NCBI GenBank assembly: GCA_041744735.1
Contig: JBGTKH010000490.1
Coordinates: 1 to 9,129, forward strand
Direction: 5' to 3'
DNA: 9,129 nt
Source: JBGTKH01 sp041744735
GTDB lineage: Bacteria; Planctomycetota; Planctomycetia; Pirellulales; Pirellulaceae
In this document: positions 1 to 7,338 of the stretch, piece by piece
Layout of the letters: every line of letters begins with the position of its first letter
Position numbering within the stretch: the first letter of the stretch is position 1
Notes under the pieces: model-generated
Databases searched by the model: none
The model's input: the letters and a program-made list of their open reading frames with translations, nothing else
What the model was told of the DNA's origin: nothing
Position numbers and translations under genes: made by a program

Positions 1-1
1 C

Positions 2-103
2 GTGCTGTTTCCCGGTCTGACACTGACACTGACGCTATTTGCGCTGAATTTCCTGGGTGACGGCTTACGCGATGCACTGGATCCGCGATTGAAAAATCGA
101 TAG
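2..103 (+). CDS. ABC transporter permease, C-terminal fragment (peptide/nickel type, DppC/OppC-like)
   Basis: Only the last 33 codons and the TAG stop are inside the window; the gene begins upstream. The fragment begins VLFPGLTLTLTLFALNFLGD and ends in GLRDALDPRLKNR. The hydrophobic stretch followed by LGDGLRDALDPR is the typical end of the second permease of dipeptide/oligopeptide ABC importers (BPD_transp_1 family): a last transmembrane helix and a short basic cytoplasmic tail. In that family the protein pairs with a second permease and two ATPases to import peptides delivered by a binding protein; those genes would lie to the left of the window. The substrate cannot be read from this piece. 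It converges on the porin gene, with the heptamer array between them. Confidence 0.85.
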   Translation: MLFPGLTLTLTLFALNFLGDGLRDALDPRLKNR

Positions 104-128
104 GGGAAGCGATCAGCGATAGGCAAGC

Positions 129-450
129 GGTCAGCGATCAGCAATCAGCAATCAGCAATCAGCAATCAGCAATCAGCAATCAGCGATCAGCAATCAGCAA
201 TCAGCAATCAGCAATCAGCGATCAGCAATCAGCGATCAGCGATCAGCAATCAGCGATCAGCGATCAGCAATCAGCGATCAGCGATCAGCGAACAGCGATC
301 AGCGATCAGCGATCAGCGATCAGCGATCAGCGATCAGCAATCAGCAATCAGCGATCAGCAATCAGCGATCAGCAATCAGCGATCAGCGAACAGCGATCAG
401 CGATCAGCAATCAGCAATCAGCAATCAGCGATCAGCGAACAGCCGTCAGC
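129..450. repeat. Uninterrupted 7-bp tandem array, 46 units (RATCAGC)
   Basis: Reading in steps of seven from 129, every unit falls in phase to 450, giving exactly 46 units without an indel. By my count 20 are aatcagc, 21 gatcagc, 3 gaacagc (starting at 290, 388 and 437), one ggtcagc (first) and one cgtcagc (last). A-type units cluster at the left (143-184, 192-219). Three consecutive 21-bp blocks of one A and two G units occupy 227-289, and six G units in a row follow at 297-338. Each G unit contains a GATC site. The flank 104-128 holds one further gatcagc (111-117) and a broken unit, so the array once extended left. It is not coding: units of seven shift the frame each time. The array fills the gap between two convergent genes. 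Function is unknown; a slippage-prone satellite is the simplest view. Confidence 0.95.
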
Positions 451-495
451 ATTCTTTTCTGACCGCTGACTGCTGACCGCTGACCGCTGACCGCT
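413..495. terminator. Long imperfect hairpin between convergent genes, candidate bidirectional terminator
   Basis: Bases 413-449 can pair with 459-495 around a 9-nt loop (450-458). By hand I count 29 of 37 positions paired, one of them a G-T wobble, with mismatches mostly at the A/G-variable positions of the heptamers. The loop is T-rich (attctttt), but no T tract follows the stem, so this is not a textbook intrinsic terminator. Its place between two 3' ends makes a termination or transcript-end-protection role plausible. The pairing is seen in the sequence; the role is inferred. Confidence 0.4.
460..494. repeat. Five inverted heptamers (tgaccgc) ending at the porin stop codon
   Basis: Five units in phase: tgaccgc, tgactgc, then tgaccgc three times. 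On the other strand they read gcggtca, which contains ggtcagc, the form of the first unit of the main array. The array therefore reverses orientation after a 9-bp spacer at 451-459. The last base overlaps the porin stop codon (494-496, minus strand), so this repeat has grown right up to the coding sequence. Confidence 0.9.
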
Positions 496-2146
496 AGAAA
501 TCGATCTGTGCTCGCACGGCGACAATATCCGTGTCGCTGTTGCCCAGCGTGGGGTGATCCAGGAAAGCGTGGATATAGTTGGCAACCAGCTTCGTGTAGG
601 CGTTGGCGTACCAGTTGACGCCGAACGTTACGTCGCTGAGCGTACCGCCGCGAATGTTGGCGTCGTTCAGGTCGAGATACGAATAGCGAAAGGCCAACTC
701 CCACGCGCCCAGCCCACCGCCTCGGTTGCCATCGCACGTGCGGATTAGGAAGAAATCCTCGAACGGTTTGACGCGGTCGATCGACGCGGTGGCTCGGTCG
801 TACGGCCGATGCTCGCCCGTCAGAAAGTAGCCGACTTGCACATAGCCGCCGGGCAAAACCACCGTGGGGCCGCCAGCCAGATTTTGCGTGCCGACGACTC
901 CGCCCGTTTGATTGACTACCGCAACCGCAATTTCCGATTGTAGCGAGAACGGGCCGGTGACCAGCAACAGTTCGGTGCCAAACGTGTTCACGTCCTTCGC
1001 CCCGAGCGCACCGCTGTCGATGAAAAACGGCGTGCCGTTTTGAGCGCCGGGCACCGGTTGGCCGCTGGTGCCAATCAGCGGGCTGGCCGCGACTTCTCCG
1101 ATAAAGATCTCCGGCACCGTGCGGAAGCGAACCGCGTCGCGCGGCGGCGAGTTGTAGTAATAGCCCGCGCCCAAGTGCAAGTAACCGCGGCCGCCGGACG
1201 ACTCGTCGTACCACGGTGCGTTGGTGATGCGGCCGACGATGCCGTTCCCGCCGTTGGTGCTGAGCGAACTGCCGAATTGATCCTGGCCCGTACGAATCGC
1301 CGACAAGGCCCACGTCGTGGACAGGTCGTCCGAGTGATTATAGAACCCGATGCCAATATGGCGGAATGGATCAAGCGACTGGAACAGCAGCGAACGTTCC
1401 ATGAACGTCGTGTAGCGAAAGCTGCTCACGACTTCCAGGCTGAACGGCTGTTTCCACTGGCCGATGCGCACGGTGCCCAGCGTCGGCAGGTCAGTGAACT
1501 CAACCCAGACGTCGGTAAATGTCGGGCGGCCGAAGAAGGCAAAGTCCATCTGGAACATATAGTTCGTCGTCGGGTTCACCGAGCCCTTGGCCGACAACCG
1601 AGCGCGGCGGAAATCCGCGCCGTCCTGCAGGCTGCCGACGGCCGCTCGGCTGTCAGTGTCTTGGCTGAACACGCCCGCGTCGGCTTGAAATACGCCGTTC
1701 ACAGTCAGGGTGGGATACTTCGGCTGTGTCAAGCTGGTCTTGAAATCGCGCCACTCTTGTTGGATTTGAGCGATGTTGTCCTCGACGCTGGGAAGTCGCT
1801 CGATGGCGGCGGCTGCCGAGTCGGACATGGATGTGGTCACGGAAACCTCAACGCCGCGAATCTGCTGCTCGCGTAGCGTCCGGATTTCCGCTTCGGCCGT
1901 CTCCAGCCGCCGCATCAGCTCCCAATAATCAGGCGCCGGCAAGTCGCGTTGGTGGAAAGCCGCGTGACTTACGCGAAGCGAGGTCGTTTGTGCATCCCTC
2001 ACGGTCGACGCTGGGACGAACGTCGACGGCAACCGCTTCGGTTCGAGCGAGCGTTGAGCCTGTTGCGCGGCGCACCACTCAACGTCCGCAGTCAGCATAC
2101 CGGCGACGAAAGCACCGGCCAGCAACACGTTTGTCTTCCAGTTCAC
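494..2146 (-). CDS. Outer-membrane beta-barrel porin, Porin_O_P (OprO/OprP-like) family
   Basis: Predicted product is 550 residues. I chose the GTG at 2146-2144 because AAGGA lies 7 nt upstream and translation from there opens with a signal peptide: VNWK, a hydrophobic core LLAGAFVAGML, and a likely cut near residue 27 (CAA|QQ). A further-upstream ATG at 2272 would add 42 residues, bury the signal and has no support. After a linker, residues about 74-97 (YWELMRRLETAEAEIRTLRE) and 120-138 look like a coiled coil, as in trimeric planctomycete porins. The barrel runs from about 144 (PTLTVNGVFQADAG) and contains GADFRRARLSAKGSVN and MFQMDFAFFGRPTFTDVWV, which match the Porin_O_P pattern, then GTVRIGQWKQPFSLE. 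The C-terminal Phe (AQIDF) is the usual outer-membrane insertion signal. Family members pass phosphate, polyphosphate or other anions; the substrate here is not known. It is probably monocistronic: the permease converges on it and the methyltransferase diverges. Confidence 0.9.
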   Translation of the reverse strand: MNWKTNVLLAGAFVAGMLTADVEWCAAQQAQRSLEPKRLPSTFVPASTVRDAQTTSLRVSHAAFHQRDLPAPDYWELMRRLETAEAEIRTLREQQIRGVEVSVTTSMSDSAAAAIERLPSVEDNIAQIQQEWRDFKTSLTQPKYPTLTVNGVFQADAGVFSQDTDSRAAVGSLQDGADFRRARLSAKGSVNPTTNYMFQMDFAFFGRPTFTDVWVEFTDLPTLGTVRIGQWKQPFSLEVVSSFRYTTFMERSLLFQSLDPFRHIGIGFYNHSDDLSTTWALSAIRTGQDQFGSSLSTNGGNGIVGRITNAPWYDESSGGRGYLHLGAGYYYNSPPRDAVRFRTVPEIFIGEVAASPLIGTSGQPVPGAQNGTPFFIDSGALGAKDVNTFGTELLLVTGPFSLQSEIAVAVVNQTGGVVGTQNLAGGPTVVLPGGYVQVGYFLTGEHRPYDRATASIDRVKPFEDFFLIRTCDGNRGGGLGAWELAFRYSYLDLNDANIRGGTLSDVTFGVNWYANAYTKLVANYIHAFLDHPTLGNSDTDIVAVRAQIDF

Positions 2147-2153
2147 GGCGACG

Positions 2154-2158
2154 TCCTT
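2154..2158 (-). promoter_or_regulatory. Shine-Dalgarno site deciding the porin GTG start
   Basis: On the minus strand the sequence reads AAGGA, then seven bases, then GTG. This and the signal peptide immediately after the GTG decide the start at 2146 over the ATG at 2272. Confidence 0.75.
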
Positions 2159-2193
2159 GGCAAGTTGTACGTAAATTAGTATCGAACCGCACG

Positions 2194-2218
2194 ACGTGTT
2201 TCCTGTGAGTAAACACGT
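2194..2218. promoter_or_regulatory. Perfect 8-bp inverted repeat upstream of the porin, candidate operator or leader hairpin
   Basis: Arms acgtgttt (2194-2201) and aaacacgt (2211-2218) are exact complements around a 9-bp spacer. The site ends about 48 bp before the porin start codon, within the 224-bp divergent interval to the methyltransferase gene. Dyads of this size are typical of dimeric repressor sites, but it could also fold as a stem-loop in the porin leader. I cannot place a convincing -35/-10 pair for either gene. The two smaller palindromes at 2289-2301 and 2346-2356 lie in the same interval. Confidence 0.35.
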
Positions 2219-2370
2219 TAATCCGGGCAAACGGCACAACCCCTCGGTTCGGCACGTCCCTGCGGTGTTCATGTTTGGAGTTTTGAGCCATACTGAGTAT
2301 GAGAAGACTTGGAGTTTCTGTCTGAGAAATAGTCACACACGTCGAATGCATTGCATGGAGTTTGCCAATC

Positions 2371-3120
2371 ATGCGTGTCAGTGAATCTCGTTCAACTTTG
2401 CGGGCGGTGTTCGCCGCCTTGATACTTTCGAGCCCGTTGACTTGGCCGCTGTTCGTCTCGGCGCAGCAGCCGGCGGCACAGGCAGAAGCTCCACCGCCGC
2501 TGACCGAATACATGGGGCGGCAAATTGCCCAGACGATGCACTACACGGGTGCCGAGTGGCTGATCCGCAACGAACGCGAACGCGAAGAACGCTGCTCGCT
2601 AATGCTGACCAATCTGGGCGTCAAACCCGGCATGACGGTCTGCGACATGGGTTGTGGCAACGGGTTTTATTCGTTGAAACTCGCGCAAATGGTTGGCCCC
2701 GACGGCGAAGTGTTGGCCGTCGATATCCAACCGGAGATGCTGGAACTATTGAAACAGCGCGCCGCCCGCGCGCGGCTGGCCAACGTAAAACCGATCCAGG
2801 GGACGCTGATCGATCCTAAGCTGCCCGACGGCAAAGTGGATTTGATTTTGTGCGTGGACGTGTATCACGAGTTCTCGCACCCCGAACATATGCTGCGAGC
2901 CATGCGCCGTTCGCTGGCACCCAACGGCCTGCTGGTGCTCGTCGAATTCCGCGCCGAAGATCCTGAAGTGCCGATCAAGCCGCTGCACAAAATGAGCAAA
3001 GCCCAAATCATGACAGAGCTGCCGGCCAACGGTCTTCGGTTGGCGAAAGAATTCGACCGTCTCCCCTGGCAACACATGATGTTCTTCGAGCGCGACGAAA
3101 CGTTTCGAGGAAGTGAATAA
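2371..3120 (+). CDS. Exported class I SAM-dependent methyltransferase
   Basis: Predicted product is 249 residues. The ATG at 2371 is preferred: GGAG at 2357-2360 is 10 nt upstream, whereas the TTG at 2362 lies against it. Residues 11-29 form a hydrophobic segment followed by FVSA|QQ, a Sec-type signal cleaved near residue 31. The mature part has a Rossmann methyltransferase core: motif I VCDMGCGNGFYSLKLA with D92, G94, G96 and G98; the acidic ribose-binding D118 in VLAVDIQPEM; LILCVDVYHEF at 158-168 for the strand-4 region; and LAPNGLLVLVEF for strand 5. This is Methyltransf_11/25-like and resembles the ubiE/arsenite-methyltransferase neighbourhood, but the acceptor is not identifiable. The PWQHMMFFER ending recurs, as far as I recall, in similar planctomycete proteins. 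A SAM enzyme with a signal peptide is odd because SAM is cytoplasmic; the segment could instead be an uncleaved anchor. It is divergent from the porin and convergent with the giant gene. Confidence 0.9.
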   Translation: MRVSESRSTLRAVFAALILSSPLTWPLFVSAQQPAAQAEAPPPLTEYMGRQIAQTMHYTGAEWLIRNEREREERCSLMLTNLGVKPGMTVCDMGCGNGFYSLKLAQMVGPDGEVLAVDIQPEMLELLKQRAARARLANVKPIQGTLIDPKLPDGKVDLILCVDVYHEFSHPEHMLRAMRRSLAPNGLLVLVEFRAEDPEVPIKPLHKMSKAQIMTELPANGLRLAKEFDRLPWQHMMFFERDETFRGSE

Positions 3121-3140
3121 TGCCTTGTCAGCGCTAACAA

Positions 3141-3207
3141 GTGGGGTAAGCATCCTGCTTGCCAACACGATCTTCACCATGAAACGCAAGCTGGAAGCTT
3201 ACGCCAC
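3141..3207. repeat. REP-like inverted pair of hairpins (BIME-like), first family
   Basis: The left arm 3141-3163 starts GTGG and continues as a hairpin, ggtaagca-tcc-tgcttgcc (8-bp stem with one G-T wobble, 3-nt loop). The right arm 3185-3207, read on the minus strand, again starts GTGG and matches the left arm at 19 of 23 positions by hand alignment, with its own mini-stem aagct-gga-agctt. A short head followed by an imperfect palindrome, arranged as an inverted pair, is the architecture of REP/BIME elements moved by RAYT transposases. It sits between two convergent 3' ends and could also work as a bidirectional terminator, although no T tract is present. No RAYT gene is in the window. Confidence 0.6.
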
Positions 3208-3232
3208 GTAACTTGGCGGAATTCGGCTACGG

Positions 3233-6200
3233 TTACTCGGATTCGTCGCCCGACCACTCGTCTAACTGCTGTTGCAACTCTTCCAGGCCCAGGCGGACGG
3301 GCGGGATGATGGCGTGGGGGGCGGCGCTAGAATCACGGTGGTGAGTGGGGTCGCGGACGGTTTCAACTTCCTCTTCCAACGCCAGCAGCCACGGCGGTAT
3401 GTCCAGTCCGACGCCCGTTGGCTCGCGTGTCAGCCACTCGATTTCGTGTTCCAGCAGTTCAAACGTCGGATGCTTGCCGGGCTTGGCTGCTTCTTTCATG
3501 GCCGGTTCGACCAGTGCACGAATGCGGTCGATCATCAACGGGCGGCTGAATCGTTCGGCCAACCGATCCGCGACGGTCGGCATGCGCATCGCATAGACCT
3601 TCTGCAGTTCGGCAAGCTTGGCCAAGTACCGGTCCGCCTCGTCGCCGATGCGTTCCGACAACGAGCGGCGCCACAACTGAGCCGCTTCGTGCTGGCCGCG
3701 GCGGACCAAGATTTCGTGCGCCCAAACGACCGGCTTCAGATTCCACGCGATGCGATCGTACTTGGCACGCAGCCGCAAAAAGTCGAGTAGCATGAACAGC
3801 AACTCGCCGCGGTCCGATTGGGTCGTTGTACTGTTGTAATCGCGGTACTCGCCGTAATTTTCCAGAATCGCCTCCAGCACCAGTGATAGATGTTCGATGG
3901 CCTGCTCACGCGGCAACTGCTGCTCGAGTTCGTCCAGCAACTTCAATGAGGGCCCGCCGCGCGGATCATCCTGCAATTGCCTCAGCCACTGGTCCACGCC
4001 TTCGTGCAAAATCGCCCGCACGTTGGAAAGGTTGAAGAACTTTTGCGTGAACAGATCGCTGCCGTAGCGCTGGATGAACTCGACCAAGTGCTTCCAAGCG
4101 TCCCGATCCTTGACTTTTTCCAAGACCGACAACCTCAGCGTGCGGCTGTGCGCCAGCCAACTGGCCAAGAGCGTTTCGGTCAGTTGCTCCAAGCAGGAAA
4201 CCAGCGCCGATTGCGAGGCGTCCTTTCGCTTTCGCCGGCCGCCCTGTTGTTCGGCCCATAAATCGGCCGACACGGTAAGGCTTTCGACCAGCGCTTTGTA
4301 GCCGATCGCAAACAGGTCGTCGAACTCGGTCACCGCACCTGGGCCGACCGGATGGTTGCGTTCCATCTCGCGGGCGGTTTCGATCAGCCGGCAGGTCTCC
4401 GTCAGCAATCCCAACCGCGGCAGCCAGGCCAACAGATCGCGAATCGTTTGCTGGCGGATTCGCGTGGCCACGATGTTGCGCGGTTCGCCCCCTTTGGATA
4501 GCGGCACGTACAACAGCGGCTGTTGGTCCAGCAGCAGCATCAGTTGCGGCACCTGTCGGCGCACGCTGCTGATGTCGCGGCGCAACATGGCGGCAAAGAC
4601 TGCGATCGCCTTTTGCTCGCAGGCGTGAACGTCGGCTGCGGCACCGGCCCGCTGCTGTTCATCGTCAGTGTCGTTCGCAACATCGCCGTTTGCCGATTGG
4701 GCGGCGAGCGCGGACGAAAGTAGCCGCACGGCGTCCGCCGTCTCGACGGTGGTCTCAATGACGCGTTCCAACAGAGACTCTTTGATCATGCGGCGGCGGT
4801 CGTATTCGACCATCGACTCGTGGTCGCCCGACGGCGTTGGGATGCTGTGTCGCTCGACTGTGTCCAGCAGTTCCATCAATTGGCGGCGGTTGTCGCGCGC
4901 CTGCCGAATCCAATTACGCAACGTGTCCAAACGTTGATCGTCGCGCTGTTTGACGGCATCCTGCGGAGTTGCAGGCGGCGCAGGCAGTGCGGGCCCCACC
5001 GCCGCCAACTTCCATTGCCGGGCCAGGCAACTGAGAAACGCCAACCGCGCGGCGACGCGTTTCGACTCGCGCTCCAACTCGTCGTCGGTCACACTGCCAT
5101 CGTCCAGAATATCGCCTTCGACCCCGTCGTCGGTGCTGTCTCGATATACGACGTCTTCGTACGCAGCACTGAACAATCCATCGACTTCATCTTCCTCTTC
5201 CCCTTCGTCGGCGCCGGCGAACAGCGCTTCGGCGGGATCGGAACGGGACGCGGTGCCTAATTCGAACCGCGGAGCCCGCCCATAATCGCCCGCATTGGCC
5301 TCGACGTAGTCGAAAAACTTGCGGACCAGCGGCCAAACTCGCGAGGCGTCGGGAGCAGTTGCCTTCGCATCGGCGTCCGTGTTCGGCTGGTGCAGATCGG
5401 CGAGCCAGCGCTCGGCAAGCTGATGAAAGGAACTGTCGCCGCGTTCCAGCGCTATATTCTCAGCGTTGCTTAGCCAATGAATCAGCAGCGCCATGGCGGC
5501 CACGAAGTCGCGCCGCTGCAACAAGGCATCGATGACCAGCGCGTAGGCTTTGGGCGAGTCGAACATGTCGGCATAGGGCGCCCAAAACGCCACGTCCCCG
5601 GCCGCGGCTCCTCCTTTGTGCCAGAGGTTTAATGCCTCGGCAACCCGCTGAGCGGCGCGGTGAGCATCTTGGGCATCGAGGGCTTCGACGCTGCTGACCT
5701 CATGCGCCGCGAATTGCCGCCACCAAGTCGCTGTGTCGTGGAACTCGGTGTTGATTCGGTGGCACAGCTCTTTCTGGTCCACCGCCGCAGCTTCGCTCCA
5801 CACGCGCGAGTACAGCGCCAGAATCTGCTCCATCAACACGACCAATTCATCGACGCGGTGGTCGTGAATGCTGTTCTCCAGCGCGGGAAACAAACTGAAA
5901 TGCGCGTCAAAGCCCAGAATGTTCCAAGGATCGACCACCGCGCCGCAGTTGATCGCTCGCCGCAATAGGTCGATGATTTCCGGCAATAGCGCCGCGGCTC
6001 GCGCGACGTCGCCCGCATTGATCGCTTGATGCCCGGCCGTCAGCCGGCAATCGATGCGGCAGAGCATGCGCGCTGACGCTACCGGCACGACGTCGGCCTG
6101 CCGGGTGGCGGCGTCGGCGTATCCCATGCGCGCGAAGATCTTGGCAAGCTGCACGTGTTCCAATTGGGATGCGCGGCGGCGGGCGAGTTGCGCGTTCAGA

Positions 6201-7282
6201 TGCTGCCGCGCGCCGCCGAAAGGCTGCCGCTTTTCCGCGGCCTCTTCCTTTAATCGCTTCGCATGCTCGCCTTCGGCACGCGCGATCAGACGTTCGTAAA
6301 ACGCGTCGCGATAGCCGGCGATGAGCGGCAAGAGGTTGCTGAGCGTGACCGATGAATCGTGCGTGTCCGGACCGCTGCCACTGATACCGGCCGCCATCAA
6401 GATCGTGCCGGCGAGCACCGCGGCGGCCTCGAACAGCAATTCGTCCGGCGGCAAATCGCTTGGCTCTTCGACGCGGCTCATCAGTGCATCCAGCGTCACC
6501 TGTTGCACAACGAAACGCCGGTATCGGCCTTGATTGTCAATCAAATGCGGGTCCCATTGGCCGAAATGATAATTGGGCCGCTTGTTTACCGGGTGATCGA
6601 AGTCGTACGCGCGAGGATCGAAGGCCAGTTCGTCGAGCAGCGCGGGATCAATACATGCGGCGCGCAATAGATCCTCGTCGGTCTGTTCCAAAAGTTGAAT
6701 CGTCGCCTCAACGACGGCGCGGTGCCGACCCGCGGCCGCTCCAACACCGCGCACATACAGCGGCACAGGGCGCACCCATTCGTGAGCGTACGGCTCGATC
6801 TTTCTCGACTGCAGCACTGCGACCGGGCGATACCCGATGTAATCGTTAAGCTGCCGAATGGCACCTCGCGCGATGCGGTCCGTTTCGGTCCATGGCCCGC
6901 CTTGGCGCAATACGGCCTCGCACACGCGGCCGATAAATAGCGGTCCGAACAGCGTTTGGTCAGAGTGATGAAAGAGCAGATCGCGATGAAACTCGAGATA
7001 GGCCTTCAGAACATGCTCGAGCAGCCCGTCGACAATCGCTGCGGCTTGATCGGCGTTGCTAAACGTGGACGACGAGCCTTGCAGGCACTTCAGTTTCGCC
7101 CGCAGCAGTTCGAGCAACTCGCGCCACGGCGAGCCGCCCGCAGTCTCCCCTCCGATCGGGCCATACAAATGATTCAGGTTCGACAGAAACTGCGGATCGG
7201 CAGCGCCGGACGAGAAATTCAGGTAACCGAGCACTTGCTCAAGGGCCGTCTGGCCCTCTATGCCAAGTTCTCGTGTCGCCAT
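3233..7282 (-). CDS. Giant hypothetical protein, mostly alpha-helical, function unknown
   Basis: Predicted product is 1349 residues. The ATG at 7282-7280 is used because AAGGAG lies 9 nt upstream; a GTG two codons earlier is too close to it. There is no signal peptide or transmembrane segment, so it is probably cytoplasmic. I recognise no family and see no Walker, helicase, nuclease or protease motif. The most motif-like part is residues 221-247 (FDPRAYDFDHPVNKRPNYHF, then GQWDPHL), dense in His, Asp, Asn and aromatics, as in a conserved core. Residues about 400-630 have alternating amphipathic helices suggestive of TPR/HEAT-like repeats. Residues 686-735 form a strongly acidic linker (EGEEEDEVDG, then DDGSVTDDELE). 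Further linkers at about 764-782 and 862-888 separate helical blocks, and a helical C-terminal region runs to an acidic end. A scaffold or large assembly subunit is conceivable, but that is inference. It is convergent with the methyltransferase and divergent from the beta-propeller gene. Confidence 0.9.
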   Translation of the reverse strand: MATRELGIEGQTALEQVLGYLNFSSGAADPQFLSNLNHLYGPIGGETAGGSPWRELLELLRAKLKCLQGSSSTFSNADQAAAIVDGLLEHVLKAYLEFHRDLLFHHSDQTLFGPLFIGRVCEAVLRQGGPWTETDRIARGAIRQLNDYIGYRPVAVLQSRKIEPYAHEWVRPVPLYVRGVGAAAGRHRAVVEATIQLLEQTDEDLLRAACIDPALLDELAFDPRAYDFDHPVNKRPNYHFGQWDPHLIDNQGRYRRFVVQQVTLDALMSRVEEPSDLPPDELLFEAAAVLAGTILMAAGISGSGPDTHDSSVTLSNLLPLIAGYRDAFYERLIARAEGEHAKRLKEEAAEKRQPFGGARQHLNAQLARRRASQLEHVQLAKIFARMGYADAATRQADVVPVASARMLCRIDCRLTAGHQAINAGDVARAAALLPEIIDLLRRAINCGAVVDPWNILGFDAHFSLFPALENSIHDHRVDELVVLMEQILALYSRVWSEAAAVDQKELCHRINTEFHDTATWWRQFAAHEVSSVEALDAQDAHRAAQRVAEALNLWHKGGAAAGDVAFWAPYADMFDSPKAYALVIDALLQRRDFVAAMALLIHWLSNAENIALERGDSSFHQLAERWLADLHQPNTDADAKATAPDASRVWPLVRKFFDYVEANAGDYGRAPRFELGTASRSDPAEALFAGADEGEEEDEVDGLFSAAYEDVVYRDSTDDGVEGDILDDGSVTDDELERESKRVAARLAFLSCLARQWKLAAVGPALPAPPATPQDAVKQRDDQRLDTLRNWIRQARDNRRQLMELLDTVERHSIPTPSGDHESMVEYDRRRMIKESLLERVIETTVETADAVRLLSSALAAQSANGDVANDTDDEQQRAGAAADVHACEQKAIAVFAAMLRRDISSVRRQVPQLMLLLDQQPLLYVPLSKGGEPRNIVATRIRQQTIRDLLAWLPRLGLLTETCRLIETAREMERNHPVGPGAVTEFDDLFAIGYKALVESLTVSADLWAEQQGGRRKRKDASQSALVSCLEQLTETLLASWLAHSRTLRLSVLEKVKDRDAWKHLVEFIQRYGSDLFTQKFFNLSNVRAILHEGVDQWLRQLQDDPRGGPSLKLLDELEQQLPREQAIEHLSLVLEAILENYGEYRDYNSTTTQSDRGELLFMLLDFLRLRAKYDRIAWNLKPVVWAHEILVRRGQHEAAQLWRRSLSERIGDEADRYLAKLAELQKVYAMRMPTVADRLAERFSRPLMIDRIRALVEPAMKEAAKPGKHPTFELLEHEIEWLTREPTGVGLDIPPWLLALEEEVETVRDPTHHRDSSAAPHAIIPPVRLGLEELQQQLDEWSGDESE

Positions 7283-7291
7283 AACCACTAG

Positions 7292-7297
7292 CTCCTT
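7292..7297 (-). promoter_or_regulatory. Shine-Dalgarno site of the giant gene
   Basis: The minus strand reads AAGGAG, nine bases, then ATG at 7282. The same site is only 3 nt from the GTG at 7288, which argues for the ATG as the true start. Confidence 0.75.
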
Positions 7298-7338
7298 CTA
7301 CCGTTTCGCCGCCTCTGTATGCCAACGTTCGTGACGCT

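Noticed and set aside
129..450. CRISPR array
   Set aside because: The units are 7 bp and directly adjacent; there are no 25-40 bp repeats with unique spacers and no cas genes.
432..1313. 293-codon open frame on the minus strand ending in a heptamer-derived tail (SAVSGQRSAVSGQ)
   Set aside because: It lies in another frame of the porin, is Arg-rich and low in hydrophobic pattern, and its end is only translated repeat. The porin frame is clearly the real gene.
1040..1876. 278-codon open frame on the plus strand
   Set aside because: It is antisense to the porin, with an Ala/Arg-rich composition typical of shadow frames in GC-rich DNA and no recognisable domain.
2079..2513. 144-codon open frame across the divergent interval on the minus strand
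   Set aside because: It overlaps both the porin signal peptide and the methyltransferase start and shows no protein-like features.
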